The notes beneath the pieces were generated by a model. That model saw only the letters and a program-made list of their open reading frames with translations, made no database searches and was not told where the DNA came from. Both the position numbers and the translations under genes were made by a program. Source: an uncultured Bacteroidales bacterium (GTDB taxonomy: Bacteria; Bacteroidota; Bacteroidia; Bacteroidales; WCHB1-69). From it: a stretch of DNA of 38,027 nucleotides. The stretch is from the NCBI GenBank assembly GCA_900317715.1, contig ONHS01000017.1, forward strand, positions 1 to 38,027, in the 5' to 3' direction. Positions 1-7,260 of this stretch are shown one piece after another (the first letter of the stretch is position 1; each line of letters opens with the position of its first letter).

Positions 1-167
1 AAGTTCTCACCGTAATCCAGCACCTGTGCGTCCTTGCTGGCGAGTTTCTTCGCTTCTTCTGCGCTGCCGATATAGGCAAACACGCCGTCCTTTACTAATG
101 CGGCCTTGGCAAAGGGCCTCTTTTCATCCATCGTGATGATATTGCCGAGAATTATTGTTTGTTTCAT
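1..167 (-). CDS. Amidohydrolase family protein, N-terminal fragment (cut by window edge)
   Basis: Only the first 55 residues are inside the window; the gene continues past base 1. The fragment begins MKQTIILGNIITMDEK and continues with AALVKDGVFAYIGS and an acidic and basic stretch ending VLDYGEN. This is the usual beginning of metal-dependent amidohydrolases of the YtcJ type (amidohydrolase family 3): a small beta domain with an N-G/N-x-I-x-T-M-D signature, before the metal-binding barrel, which is not visible. Such enzymes hydrolyse amide or related bonds in cyclic or N-acyl substrates; the substrate cannot be named. It lies downstream of the GNAT gene on the same strand, separated by a heptad-repeat hairpin. 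The ATG at 165-167 is the only good start. Confidence 0.7.
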   Translation of the reverse strand, partial: MKQTIILGNIITMDEKRPFAKAALVKDGVFAYIGSAEEAKKLASKDAQVLDYGEN

Positions 168-207
168 ACTATGTTTTTCGTTTTTGTTCAACTATATCTA
201 TTATTTT

Positions 208-286
208 GGGTTTCAGGTTTCAAGTTTCAGGTTTCAGGTATGTCATGAATCTTGAAACTTGAAACCTGAAACCTGAAACTTGAATC
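208..286. repeat. Intergenic heptad array A (hairpin form)
   Basis: Units of 7 bp of the form GTTTCAG/GTTTCAA on the left and their complements CTGAAAC/TTGAAAC on the right. Bases 219-238 are perfectly complementary to 265-284, so the array can fold into a 20-bp stem with a 26-base loop. It lies between the GNAT stop and the amidohydrolase start. On the minus (sense) strand the GNAT stop TAA sits in a unit TTAAGAT that is in phase with the following TCAAGTT and TCAGGTT units. Confidence 0.85.
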
Positions 287-844
287 TTAATCGCGTCTAT
301 ACAATTCCGGGAGAGCCGCGCCCGTGGTGCCGGCAAACATAGCGCTCATAAATTTCACGAAAGCCTCCTTGTCGAATTCTTTCTTGGAGCTGGCAATGAT
401 GAATTCGGTGCCGTTCAGTTTTGCGAACCATCCGGTCTCATAGAAGCCGTTCTTCAGATAGAATCTGCGTCTGCGCTCCCGCTGTTCGGCGTTGTCGCTC
501 TCTTCAAAAGGACTCTCGTAGGAAAACCAAAACGGGACGTCTTCATAGTATTCCAAGATAGCTTTGAATGCCTTGCTGCCGATACCGGTTGAACGCAAAT
601 CAGGACGGGTTGCGAAATAAACCCCATAGACACTGGATTCTCCTCTGATTCCAAAGAAGAAGCCGGAAAATTCATCCGGAGTCTCTTCGGGATAGACACC
701 TAGAAGATCGCACGGCATCTGATCCAAGAATGCCAGAATACCGTCCATGCCAATGGGACGCTCATTTTCAGGGAATGCTTCCTCGAACAGCTTCTTCAGC
801 GCGGGAATGTCAGGATGATTGGGGTTGAGTTTTTTCAGAATCAT
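287..844 (-). CDS. GNAT family N-acetyltransferase
   Basis: A 185-residue protein of normal GNAT size. Acetyltransferases of this fold move an acetyl group from acetyl-CoA to an amine. The acetyl-CoA binding motif A is clear at about residues 75-95: a beta strand VYGVYFATRPDLR followed by RSTGIGSKA, which fits the R/Q-x-x-G-x-G/A pyrophosphate loop. A second strand and helix (FYLKNGFYETG) at about 125-138 match the usual late YxxxGF element. The substrate is not predictable. The start codon at 842-844 directly abuts heptad array B, so its leader is made entirely of repeat units; no Shine-Dalgarno sequence is present. The stop is followed at once by array A. Confidence 0.85.
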   Translation of the reverse strand: MILKKLNPNHPDIPALKKLFEEAFPENERPIGMDGILAFLDQMPCDLLGVYPEETPDEFSGFFFGIRGESSVYGVYFATRPDLRSTGIGSKAFKAILEYYEDVPFWFSYESPFEESDNAEQRERRRRFYLKNGFYETGWFAKLNGTEFIIASSKKEFDKEAFVKFMSAMFAGTTGAALPELYRRD

Positions 845-1111
845 AATGTTTAATGTTTAAGGTTTAGGGTTTAAGGTTTAGGGTTTAGGGTTTAGGGTTT
901 AAGGTTTAAAGGCAAAAGGTAAAAGGCAATAGTTTAAGGTTTAAAAGTTCAAAGTTCAAAGTTCAAGGTTCAAGGTTCAAAGTCTTAAGTCTCAAGTCTC
1001 AAGTCTTACGTCTCACATCTCACGTCACACGTCACACATCTCACGTCACACATCTCACGTCACACATCTCACGTCACACATCACACGTCATACGTCACAC
1101 GTCTCACGTCA
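845..1111. repeat. Intergenic heptad array B, longest and gap-filling
   Basis: Thirty-eight tandem units cover exactly the bases from just before the GNAT ATG (842-844) to the stop codon of the neighbouring membrane protein (1109-1111). All units are 7 bp except one 8-bp unit at 943-950. Reading the plus strand, the unit drifts from AATGTTT and AGGGTTT through AAAGTTC and CAAGTCT to CACGTCA. The TGA stop of the upstream gene is the first unit on the sense strand (TGACGTG). Bases 866-897 hold four GGG runs in plant-telomere-like TTTAGGG units, a possible G-quadruplex on the strand used as template for the GNAT gene. Confidence 0.92.
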
Positions 1112-1669
1112 TTCCTCTTCTGTCGTCTTGACGAAGCAGGCCACGAGTCCGTACGTGATGGTGGGGCGAATCCAGATTTCGGTGAGCGCGTATGTGGTAT
1201 ATTCGTCGGTGGGCTCCTTTAGGGTGAAGTAGGTGTAAAGTCCGGCAAGGACCATGTCGATGATACAGATCATCCACAGGTTGAGTTTGGAGTAGGTTTT
1301 CCATTCTTTGCGGGCATAGAAGTAGGTGAGCATGAGGAGCAGCATCACCGCAAGCGTGAGACATGCCAGGTGAAGAGGATAGCTGGCCATTGGAGGAGGG
1401 AAGAGGATGTCGCGCAACAGAATAGTTATGCCTACACACAGTGAGCACCAGTAGTTGAACTGATTGGTGGTGATGCCTTTCTGGAAAAAATACATCACAA
1501 TCATCACCAGACAGGCGATGTAGAACAGGTTGAGAATCAGTTCGGGCCAGGTTTCCTTCAGTCCGTAATGGAATATCCCGTAAAGCATCGTGCCGACGGA
1601 AACAAGCACACCCACACATACGATGGCTATGTCAATGATTTTACCTTTTTCTTTGAATCTTACCTCCAT
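1109..1669 (-). CDS. Small integral membrane protein of unknown function
   Basis: A 186-residue protein that I do not recognise. It has a short basic N-terminus (MEVRFKEKGK) and then five or six hydrophobic stretches, roughly residues 12-33, 43-62, 70-88, 98-118, 128-148 and 163-181, so it is a polytopic inner-membrane protein. No catalytic or binding motif is evident. Its start lies 7 bases after the stop of the MscS-type channel gene, so the two are almost certainly cotranscribed and it may be accessory to the channel (inference from position only). Its last codons run straight into array B, the TGA stop being part of the first repeat unit. Confidence 0.7.
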   Translation of the reverse strand: MEVRFKEKGKIIDIAIVCVGVLVSVGTMLYGIFHYGLKETWPELILNLFYIACLVMIVMYFFQKGITTNQFNYWCSLCVGITILLRDILFPPPMASYPLHLACLTLAVMLLLMLTYFYARKEWKTYSKLNLWMICIIDMVLAGLYTYFTLKEPTDEYTTYALTEIWIRPTITYGLVACFVKTTEEE

Positions 1670-1676
1670 AATGTTG

Positions 1677-4328
1677 TTATTTAATATGTATATCGCACTG
1701 CGGGAACGCTATCGTGATACCCGCATTGTTCAAAGCTTTATAGACGACTTCCTTGGCCTGCTCCACAAATCGAATCCGTTCAGGAACTAGCACATACTGT
1801 TTCACGGCAATATCCACGGCACTGTCGCTCATGTTTTCCAAAATGATGATGATGCCTCTCTTTGGATCAATGATATGGCGTCCGTATTGGTCTTTGACGT
1901 CCAATTCCTTCATCGCCTCCAACAGCACTTCGCGCGCTCTATCCACGTTGGTGCCATATTCCACACCGACAATAATTTTGGTCATCTCATACGCGTTGTT
2001 TCGGGTCAGGTTGTTGAAACTCTGGCCAAAGAGGGAAGCATTCAGGAAAGACATCTCGGTGCCTTCGATGGTCTCCACCAACACGCATTGGTAGTTGATG
2101 GCGGTAACCCTTCCCCGCGCCCCTTCGCACTCGATCCAGTCGCCGACCCGCAGACGTCCACCCATCAGCTGGATGCCGTAGATGAAGTTGTTGATGATGT
2201 CCTTGAGGGCGATACCGATACCGGCCGACAAACCACCGGCAACCAATCCCAAGGAGCGGGTGGGGATCTTCAGTTCTTCCACCACCGCAATGGTGTAAAT
2301 CATCCAGACGATCGCACTGATGATGCTGTTCCCGATCGACAGGTTGATTTCGTTGGCGCGCACGTAGTCGCGCTTGTGCTTGCGCATGAATGACGTGTAT
2401 CGGATATGGTGCCAAATGACATGGATGACACGGCTGAGGTATCGGAGCATAAAGAACAGGGCCAGCAGATAGGTGATGCTGATGATGGACACCCGTAACG
2501 AAGACACACCCGTGGCCTCATCCGTGATTTGGAAGAAAGGCTCGAAATAGTACCGCGAGAAGAGGTCTGTGAAATCAAACATGTCCAAAGAAAAGCGGGC
2601 GCACACCGGCATGGAATACAATACCAGGACAGGAACGACGACCTGCTTGATGAGATCGTGGAACCACGTGACACGGAAGACCAAGATGTCATTGTCTTCC
2701 CCATACACGTATGCGTTGTGTTTCCGCTTGACTTCGATACGTTCGTCTAACCGATTTTCCTTGTAACGGTCCATCAAATCCGAGATGCAGAAAATCGTGG
2801 ACAAAGATACCAACATGAAATACCAAAAAACCAAGCCGATCAGGGCGTAAAAAATGAAGCCTATGAACGCTGTGATCAATGCGATGCTGTAGAAGCCCAG
2901 CGAAATCCAACCGAGAATGCTGTCTGTTCGCGAGGCTTTCCCTTGCTCTATCAGACAAACGATGAGCTGTCCCAACACGGCAACCAGCAGGACAGGCGTG
3001 AACAAAATGTTCAACAAAATGTCCGGAATAAAGGTGTTTCGGCAGATGATGATGAACAACGAGAGCAGAATAGTGGGTACATAGAGCCAGAATCCGTGAC
3101 GAAGTTGGTCAGGCTTGACGCGAAGCAGCAAGGAACCGGCAATGGCTGCCAGCAGCCAAAGGAAAGTGTTGACGTTTTTCACGCCGTAATGCACATACTC
3201 GCTTCCCTGCCAAAAATAGCCGAACAGCAGGAAATATAGGATGGTACCTACCAATACGGAAAACAGAAACAATGACTTTTGTGGGATGACGTTTTTGAAT
3301 TTGGTGAAACGTCTTAGCAACCAAAGGATTCCAAAAACAAAAAGCCATACGATGAAAAGTGTGCCTAATTGAATGGAGCAAGCCGACACCGAATAGGCTT
3401 TTTCCGCCCGTCCGGACAACTTGTTGTAAAACTCTTTATCCTCCGCTTTCGCCTTTTCCAAGGCATCGAAATCGTACTCGTTGTGCATCTCCTTCTTCAT
3501 TTTCCTCCAATAGGATTTGAAGTCGGAGAGAATTTCCGAATAGGGCGTTTGTCCGGTCTTAAAGACGTATTTGTCCAATTCGGCGTAGAGGGCTTCGGCA
3601 TAATTGTAGGCCTCTTCTGTACGTAAGAAAGCGCTCTTGTAGTGTGTGCTGTCTGCCACGACCGCATTACGGTTTCTTGCGAACATTTTCAGCAGTTCGG
3701 AGGCGTAGAGAATACAGGAGTCGCGGTAATCTTCCCCCGCTTTGTCCAGCACAAAGGGGGCCGAGGCGCTATCCTTGATGGATAGCTGGATGATTTCCTT
3801 CTCCAAGGAGGATTCAATCTTCGACAGCGTGGTGTCTAACGAATCATTAACGTTGAAGTTTATCAAACTGTCCAGCACAATTTCAACCTCTCTCTCAATC
3901 TCTATATTCTTCATTTCAGGCGGGAGGTGGCGTAGCGCCTCGATAAGGCGCGCATAACGCTCTATTTCGAAGCTTAATTCGTTGATGATTTGGTCATATG
4001 GTCGCATGCCCTTGCTGAAGTTCTCGTAGCTGGTCGTCACTTTCTTCAAGGCGTACGCCATGTCAAACGTCCTGTTCTGCTCCCGCGAATAGAGCAGGAT
4101 GGAGAATTCGTTCGTCTGTGTGATGACATCGATCATCCGTTGGTGCTGACGCTGATACTCATTGTTGAAAAGTTGCTGTGTCTCAGGTCTTTGGTTATAC
4201 AAAGTCTTCAGCTCCAAGTTCAACTCTTTGAGGGAGTTGGTCAGCGAACGTTCGTTCACGACCACCTCCTGCGCCCATGCGTCGACGGTAATGATAGCAA
4301 CAGCCAAAAGGCATAGTATTTTTTTCAT
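1677..4328 (-). CDS. Large MscS-family mechanosensitive ion channel
   Basis: An 883-residue protein. MscS channels open under membrane tension and release solutes during hypo-osmotic shock. The start chosen is the ATG at 4326-4328, because a classical signal peptide follows (MKKILCLLAVAIITVDAWA); an ATG seven codons upstream is possible but less likely. Residues about 20-310 form a mostly helical periplasmic region. A series of hydrophobic helices follows from about 315 to 690. The pore helix and beta domain are at about 690-780: glycine and alanine-rich GLVAGGLSAGIGIALKDI, then GDWIECEGARGRVTAI and the loop before SFNNLTRN. The size and long periplasmic domain resemble MscK/YbdG-like large channels. 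A TAnnTTTG promoter lies 45 bases upstream. Confidence 0.9.
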   Translation of the reverse strand: MKKILCLLAVAIITVDAWAQEVVVNERSLTNSLKELNLELKTLYNQRPETQQLFNNEYQRQHQRMIDVITQTNEFSILLYSREQNRTFDMAYALKKVTTSYENFSKGMRPYDQIINELSFEIERYARLIEALRHLPPEMKNIEIEREVEIVLDSLINFNVNDSLDTTLSKIESSLEKEIIQLSIKDSASAPFVLDKAGEDYRDSCILYASELLKMFARNRNAVVADSTHYKSAFLRTEEAYNYAEALYAELDKYVFKTGQTPYSEILSDFKSYWRKMKKEMHNEYDFDALEKAKAEDKEFYNKLSGRAEKAYSVSACSIQLGTLFIVWLFVFGILWLLRRFTKFKNVIPQKSLFLFSVLVGTILYFLLFGYFWQGSEYVHYGVKNVNTFLWLLAAIAGSLLLRVKPDQLRHGFWLYVPTILLSLFIIICRNTFIPDILLNILFTPVLLVAVLGQLIVCLIEQGKASRTDSILGWISLGFYSIALITAFIGFIFYALIGLVFWYFMLVSLSTIFCISDLMDRYKENRLDERIEVKRKHNAYVYGEDNDILVFRVTWFHDLIKQVVVPVLVLYSMPVCARFSLDMFDFTDLFSRYYFEPFFQITDEATGVSSLRVSIISITYLLALFFMLRYLSRVIHVIWHHIRYTSFMRKHKRDYVRANEINLSIGNSIISAIVWMIYTIAVVEELKIPTRSLGLVAGGLSAGIGIALKDIINNFIYGIQLMGGRLRVGDWIECEGARGRVTAINYQCVLVETIEGTEMSFLNASLFGQSFNNLTRNNAYEMTKIIVGVEYGTNVDRAREVLLEAMKELDVKDQYGRHIIDPKRGIIIILENMSDSAVDIAVKQYVLVPERIRFVEQAKEVVYKALNNAGITIAFPQCDIHIK

Positions 4329-4372
4329 TGTTGCATTATTGGTCAACATTTATACTGGATTCAAAATTTCCG

Positions 4373-4380
4373 CAAAAATA
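4373..4380 (-). promoter_or_regulatory. Bacteroidetes-type promoter for the MscS gene
   Basis: The minus strand reads TATTTTTG (form TAnnTTTG) followed by C, with a TTTG -33 box at 4401-4404 and a 20-base spacer. This fits the known Bacteroidetes housekeeping promoter. The predicted transcript starts about 38 bases before the chosen MscS ATG. Confidence 0.6.
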
Positions 4381-4471
4381 CTTTTTTTTTCTGAAACAAA
4401 CAAATATTATCTTCGTGTAGAATGGTATTTTCGTGTTGGTTTTTTTGCGGCCTATCAATGAAAATTATTTT

Positions 4472-4479
4472 TATTTTTG
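4472..4479 (+). promoter_or_regulatory. Bacteroidetes-type promoter for the secreted SHOCT-like protein
   Basis: TATTTTTG followed by CAGCC on the plus strand, about 90 bases before the ATG at 4569. The surrounding 219-bp divergent gap (4350-4568) is AT-rich and carries this and the opposing MscS promoter; nothing else stands out in it. Confidence 0.5.
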
Positions 4480-4568
4480 CAGCCTTGTTTGCAGATATTG
4501 TTTTTTTTAACGAATCTCGTATCAAAATCAGTGGTAACGCGAAGAAATAAATCATAAAAAATCCAAAT

Positions 4569-5192
4569 ATGAAAAAGTTTTTTACCCTTCTTTTTGTAGG
4601 TTTATGTCTGTTTGCTAACGCACAAACAGTTACCTACCAGGATATTTTAGATCAGAAATCCGCTAAGGAACTGACCGGCAAGACGGGTGGCGACAAAATC
4701 ACCGAGTATGTGGCTTCCGACGGGGTGACATATAGAGTGGGCTCCACCATCACTTACGGTTATCCGACCAACGGCAAGTATTACGTTTATTTCAAAGATG
4801 TGACAGGCAGTGTGTTAAACTCCATCGCAGAAGACGAAAATGCTAGCTCTACGGATCGTGCGACCAGTCAGGAGAGAGCCGAGCGTGTGGAAAACCGTGC
4901 CGGCGGTGTGGCTACCATCAAGAAAATCGAATGCCTGCCCGTGGATCCGTTCAACCGCAAAACCTGCGGCTGCAAGATTTACCTCGTGCTGAACCGCGGC
5001 GGTCTGGCCTGCACCAACTTCGAGGAGGCAATTGCGACGAAAGAGATTGTCATCAAAGCCAACCCGGAAGATGTGGCCTCCGAAGCTGCTTTGCAGGAGT
5101 TGAAAAAATGGAAGGAGAAATTGGATCTCCAAATTATCACCCAAGAAGAATACGATGCCAAAAAGGCGGAGTTGATGAAATTAATCAAGTAA
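4569..5192 (+). CDS. Secreted protein with C-terminal SHOCT-like segment
   Basis: A 207-residue protein of unknown function. It starts with a clear signal peptide (MKKFFTLLFVGLCLFANA, cleavage before QTV). The middle (about 20-170) has no motif I recognise; it includes a CGCKIYLVLNRGG strand with a Cys-Gly-Cys. The last 35 residues (LQELKKWKEKLDLQIITQEE then YDAKKAELMKLI) match the SHOCT pattern, a short amphipathic helix pair with the I-I-T-x-E-E-[YF]-x-x-K-K-x-x-L core that usually ends oligomeric or membrane-associated proteins. The next gene, an MFS symporter, begins six bases after its stop, suggesting one transcript driven from the promoter at 4472. Confidence 0.75.
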   Translation: MKKFFTLLFVGLCLFANAQTVTYQDILDQKSAKELTGKTGGDKITEYVASDGVTYRVGSTITYGYPTNGKYYVYFKDVTGSVLNSIAEDENASSTDRATSQERAERVENRAGGVATIKKIECLPVDPFNRKTCGCKIYLVLNRGGLACTNFEEAIATKEIVIKANPEDVASEAALQELKKWKEKLDLQIITQEEYDAKKAELMKLIK

Positions 5193-5198
5193 ATTCGG

Positions 5199-6452
5199 AT
5201 GATTATGGCTGAAAAACAAAGAAGTACCGCCTATAGCATGTTCGTCATCGGATCGCTGTTTTTCGTATTCGGTTTCGTGACATGGCTGAACAACATTTTG
5301 ATTCCTTACATGCGCACTTCCTGTGAGTTGACCACGCAGGTGCAAGGCTATCTGGTGACATTTGCCTTCTATATTGCCTATTTTGTGATGTCGATTCCTT
5401 CTTCTTTTGTGTTGAAGAAAACGGGTTATGGCAATGGTATGGCATTGGGATTGGTCATCATGGCCATCGGTTGCATGATGTTTATTCCGGGTGCGAAGAT
5501 GCGCAGCTATCCCATGTTCCTCCTCGGTTTGTTCTTGCAGGGTAGCGGATTGTCGCTGTTGCAGACTGCCAGCAACCCCTTCGTCACGGTCATCGGCCCG
5601 ATTGAGTCGGCGGCACGCCGCATGAGTATCATGGGTATCTGTAACAAAGTGGCAGGTATGATAGGTATTTTGGTGCTCTACAACGCTCTGTTTGGTGGCA
5701 AAGAGAAACTTATCGAGAGTATCAAGGTCGCAGCGCCTGGTCCCGAAAAGGAGGCCATGTTACAGCAACTTTCCAACGGTGTCATCATTCCTTATCTCAT
5801 CATGACAGCTGTGCTCATTGCGTTGGTGCTCTTCATCAAAACGGCGCATTTGCCAGAGATTGTTGAGGAAGAAAAGACGATTGAGGGCCACAAAACCAGC
5901 ATTTTCGACTATCCGTATATGTGGCTTGGCGTTTTGGCCATCTTTTTCTATGTCGGGGCTGAGGTTATCGCTATCGATACGTTGATTCCTTACGGTGAAT
6001 TCTACAACATCCCGACATCTGTTTCGCACTATTTCGGCATTTACGCTTTAATTGCGCTGTTGGTGGGTTATATTTGTGGCATCTTATTCGTCCCGAAATA
6101 CATTTCCCAGCGTAACGCGCTGATTATACAGCTGTTGTTAGCTGTTGTTTTGGTCGTGGTGGCATTGACCACGCATGGAATTGTTTCCATTATCGCTATT
6201 ATATGCTTGAGCTTTGCGCACGCTATCATGTGGCCGGCTATTTGGCCGTTGGCTATTCACGACTTGGGTGACCACACGGAGTTTGCTTCCGCGTTGATGG
6301 TGATGGCCATCGTGGGTGGTGCCATTATGCCGCTGATTTACGGCAGAATTGCGGACGCTGTGAACCCGCACGCCGCGTATGCGCTCCTGTTTGTCAGCTA
6401 CGCGTATATTTTGTTCTTCGCCACGGTGGGGTGCAAAATTGAGAAAAAATAG
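5199..6452 (+). CDS. MFS sugar:proton symporter, FucP/GluP family
   Basis: A 417-residue, 12-helix inner-membrane transporter. It matches the fucose and glucose/galactose permease branch of the major facilitator superfamily: an opening helix FVFGFVTWLNNILIPYM, then FAFYIAYFVMSIPSSFVLKK and GYGNGMALGL, the QGSGLSLLQTASNPFVTVIG helix, and IESAARRMSIMGICNKVAG. These motifs define proton-coupled uptake of hexoses or deoxyhexoses across the inner membrane; the exact sugar is not deducible. Either ATG at 5199 or at 5205 could start it; they differ by two codons. It follows the SHOCT-like gene closely. Its TAG stop lies in register with the first unit of heptad array C. Confidence 0.9.
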   Translation: MIMAEKQRSTAYSMFVIGSLFFVFGFVTWLNNILIPYMRTSCELTTQVQGYLVTFAFYIAYFVMSIPSSFVLKKTGYGNGMALGLVIMAIGCMMFIPGAKMRSYPMFLLGLFLQGSGLSLLQTASNPFVTVIGPIESAARRMSIMGICNKVAGMIGILVLYNALFGGKEKLIESIKVAAPGPEKEAMLQQLSNGVIIPYLIMTAVLIALVLFIKTAHLPEIVEEEKTIEGHKTSIFDYPYMWLGVLAIFFYVGAEVIAIDTLIPYGEFYNIPTSVSHYFGIYALIALLVGYICGILFVPKYISQRNALIIQLLLAVVLVVVALTTHGIVSIIAIICLSFAHAIMWPAIWPLAIHDLGDHTEFASALMVMAIVGGAIMPLIYGRIADAVNPHAAYALLFVSYAYILFFATVGCKIEKK

Positions 6453-6509
6453 CGATTGGCTGTTGGCTGTTAGCTGTTAGCCGTTAGCTATTGGCTATTG
6501 GCTTTTGAT
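6447..6509. repeat. Intergenic heptad array C
   Basis: Nine in-phase 7-bp units of NNTTRGC form, such as GATTGGC, TGTTGGC, TGTTAGC, CGTTAGC and TATTGGC. The first unit, AAATAGC at 6447-6453, contains the TAG stop of the MFS gene at the same place where later units have TTAGC. The array covers the gap up to the trmO leader. A TTG in the array at 6498 is in frame with trmO and should not be taken as its start. Confidence 0.88.
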
Positions 6510-6524
6510 TGTTTATCTATTTGT

Positions 6525-7220
6525 ATGGACGCACTGAAAATTATTGCCCGCATACACAGCGAGTTTCCCACGAAGTTTGGGATACCGAGACAGAGCGGAT
6601 TGGTTCCCGCGTTGCGTGCGCGCATCGTGTTCGAGCCGGAGTACCGCAATGCGGAGGCGTTGCGAGGCATCGAAGCGTTTTCCCATCTGTGGCTGATCTG
6701 GGATTTTTCGGAAGCGCATCAGGAGCAGTGGTCGCCAACGGTGCGACCGCCGCGGCTTGGCGGCAACCGACGCATGGGCGTGTTTGCCACGCGTTCCCCC
6801 TTCCGCCCCAACCCCATCGGCCTCTCCTGTGTGGAACTCATCGAGGCAGATTTCAACCCTAAGAATCCCACGCTTCTTGTGGGAGGCGCCGACCTCATGG
6901 ACGGCACGCCCATCTACGACATTAAACCCTATCTGCTCACCACCGATTGTCATCCGGAGGCCTCCAAAGGGTTCACGCAGGAACATGAAGACTACCAGCT
7001 CGAAGTAGAGATTCCCGAACAGATAATTAAAAAGTTACCGGCAGAAAAGGTCGCGAAACTGCGCGAAGTACTCGCCCAAGACCCGCGCCCCGCCTACCAC
7101 CACGACGAGACCCGTGTCTATGGGTTCCTGTTCGACGGGTACGAAGTCTCTTTTTCCGTGTCAGAGAGAATAGCTGTCGTAAAAGGCATCAAACGAGCTT
7201 TCAAAGGCAAAAGATATTAA
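6525..7220 (+). CDS. trmO: tRNA (N6-threonylcarbamoyladenosine37-N6)-methyltransferase TrmO
   Basis: A 231-residue protein of the TrmO (TsaA/YaeB) family, which uses S-adenosylmethionine to methylate t6A at position 37 of tRNA-Thr, giving m6t6A and improving decoding. Family motifs are visible: KFGIPRQSGLVP near residue 16, the HLWLIWDF segment near 55, RMGVFATRSPFRPNPIGLSC near 80-100, and DGTPIYDIKPYL near 125. The C-terminal part (about 160-231) matches the usual extension ending in a strand with GYEVSFSVSE. The ATG at 6525-6527 is chosen because the alternative TTG at 6498 lies inside the heptad array. Confidence 0.92.
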   Translation: MDALKIIARIHSEFPTKFGIPRQSGLVPALRARIVFEPEYRNAEALRGIEAFSHLWLIWDFSEAHQEQWSPTVRPPRLGGNRRMGVFATRSPFRPNPIGLSCVELIEADFNPKNPTLLVGGADLMDGTPIYDIKPYLLTTDCHPEASKGFTQEHEDYQLEVEIPEQIIKKLPAEKVAKLREVLAQDPRPAYHHDETRVYGFLFDGYEVSFSVSERIAVVKGIKRAFKGKRY

Positions 7221-7229
7221 AAAAAATTG

Positions 7230-7237
7230 TATATTTG
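7230..7237 (+). promoter_or_regulatory. Bacteroidetes-type promoter for the surface protein
   Basis: TATATTTG followed by C, matching TAnnTTTG, in the 40-bp gap after trmO. It would give a leader of roughly 15-20 bases before the TTG start at 7261. No clear -33 TTTG is seen at the usual distance. Confidence 0.5.
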
Positions 7238-7260
7238 CAATTCATTTAAATGTCTTAAAG

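Noticed and set aside
845..1111. CRISPR-like or telomere-like array
   Set aside because: There are no spacers between repeats and the unit is 7 bp, far below CRISPR size. The TTTAGGG resemblance to plant telomeres is limited to a few units of an array that drifts to other sequences.
4361..4555. 64-codon minus-strand frame in the divergent gap
   Set aside because: Very AT-rich, crosses two promoters and ends in low-complexity Lys/Phe; not a credible gene.
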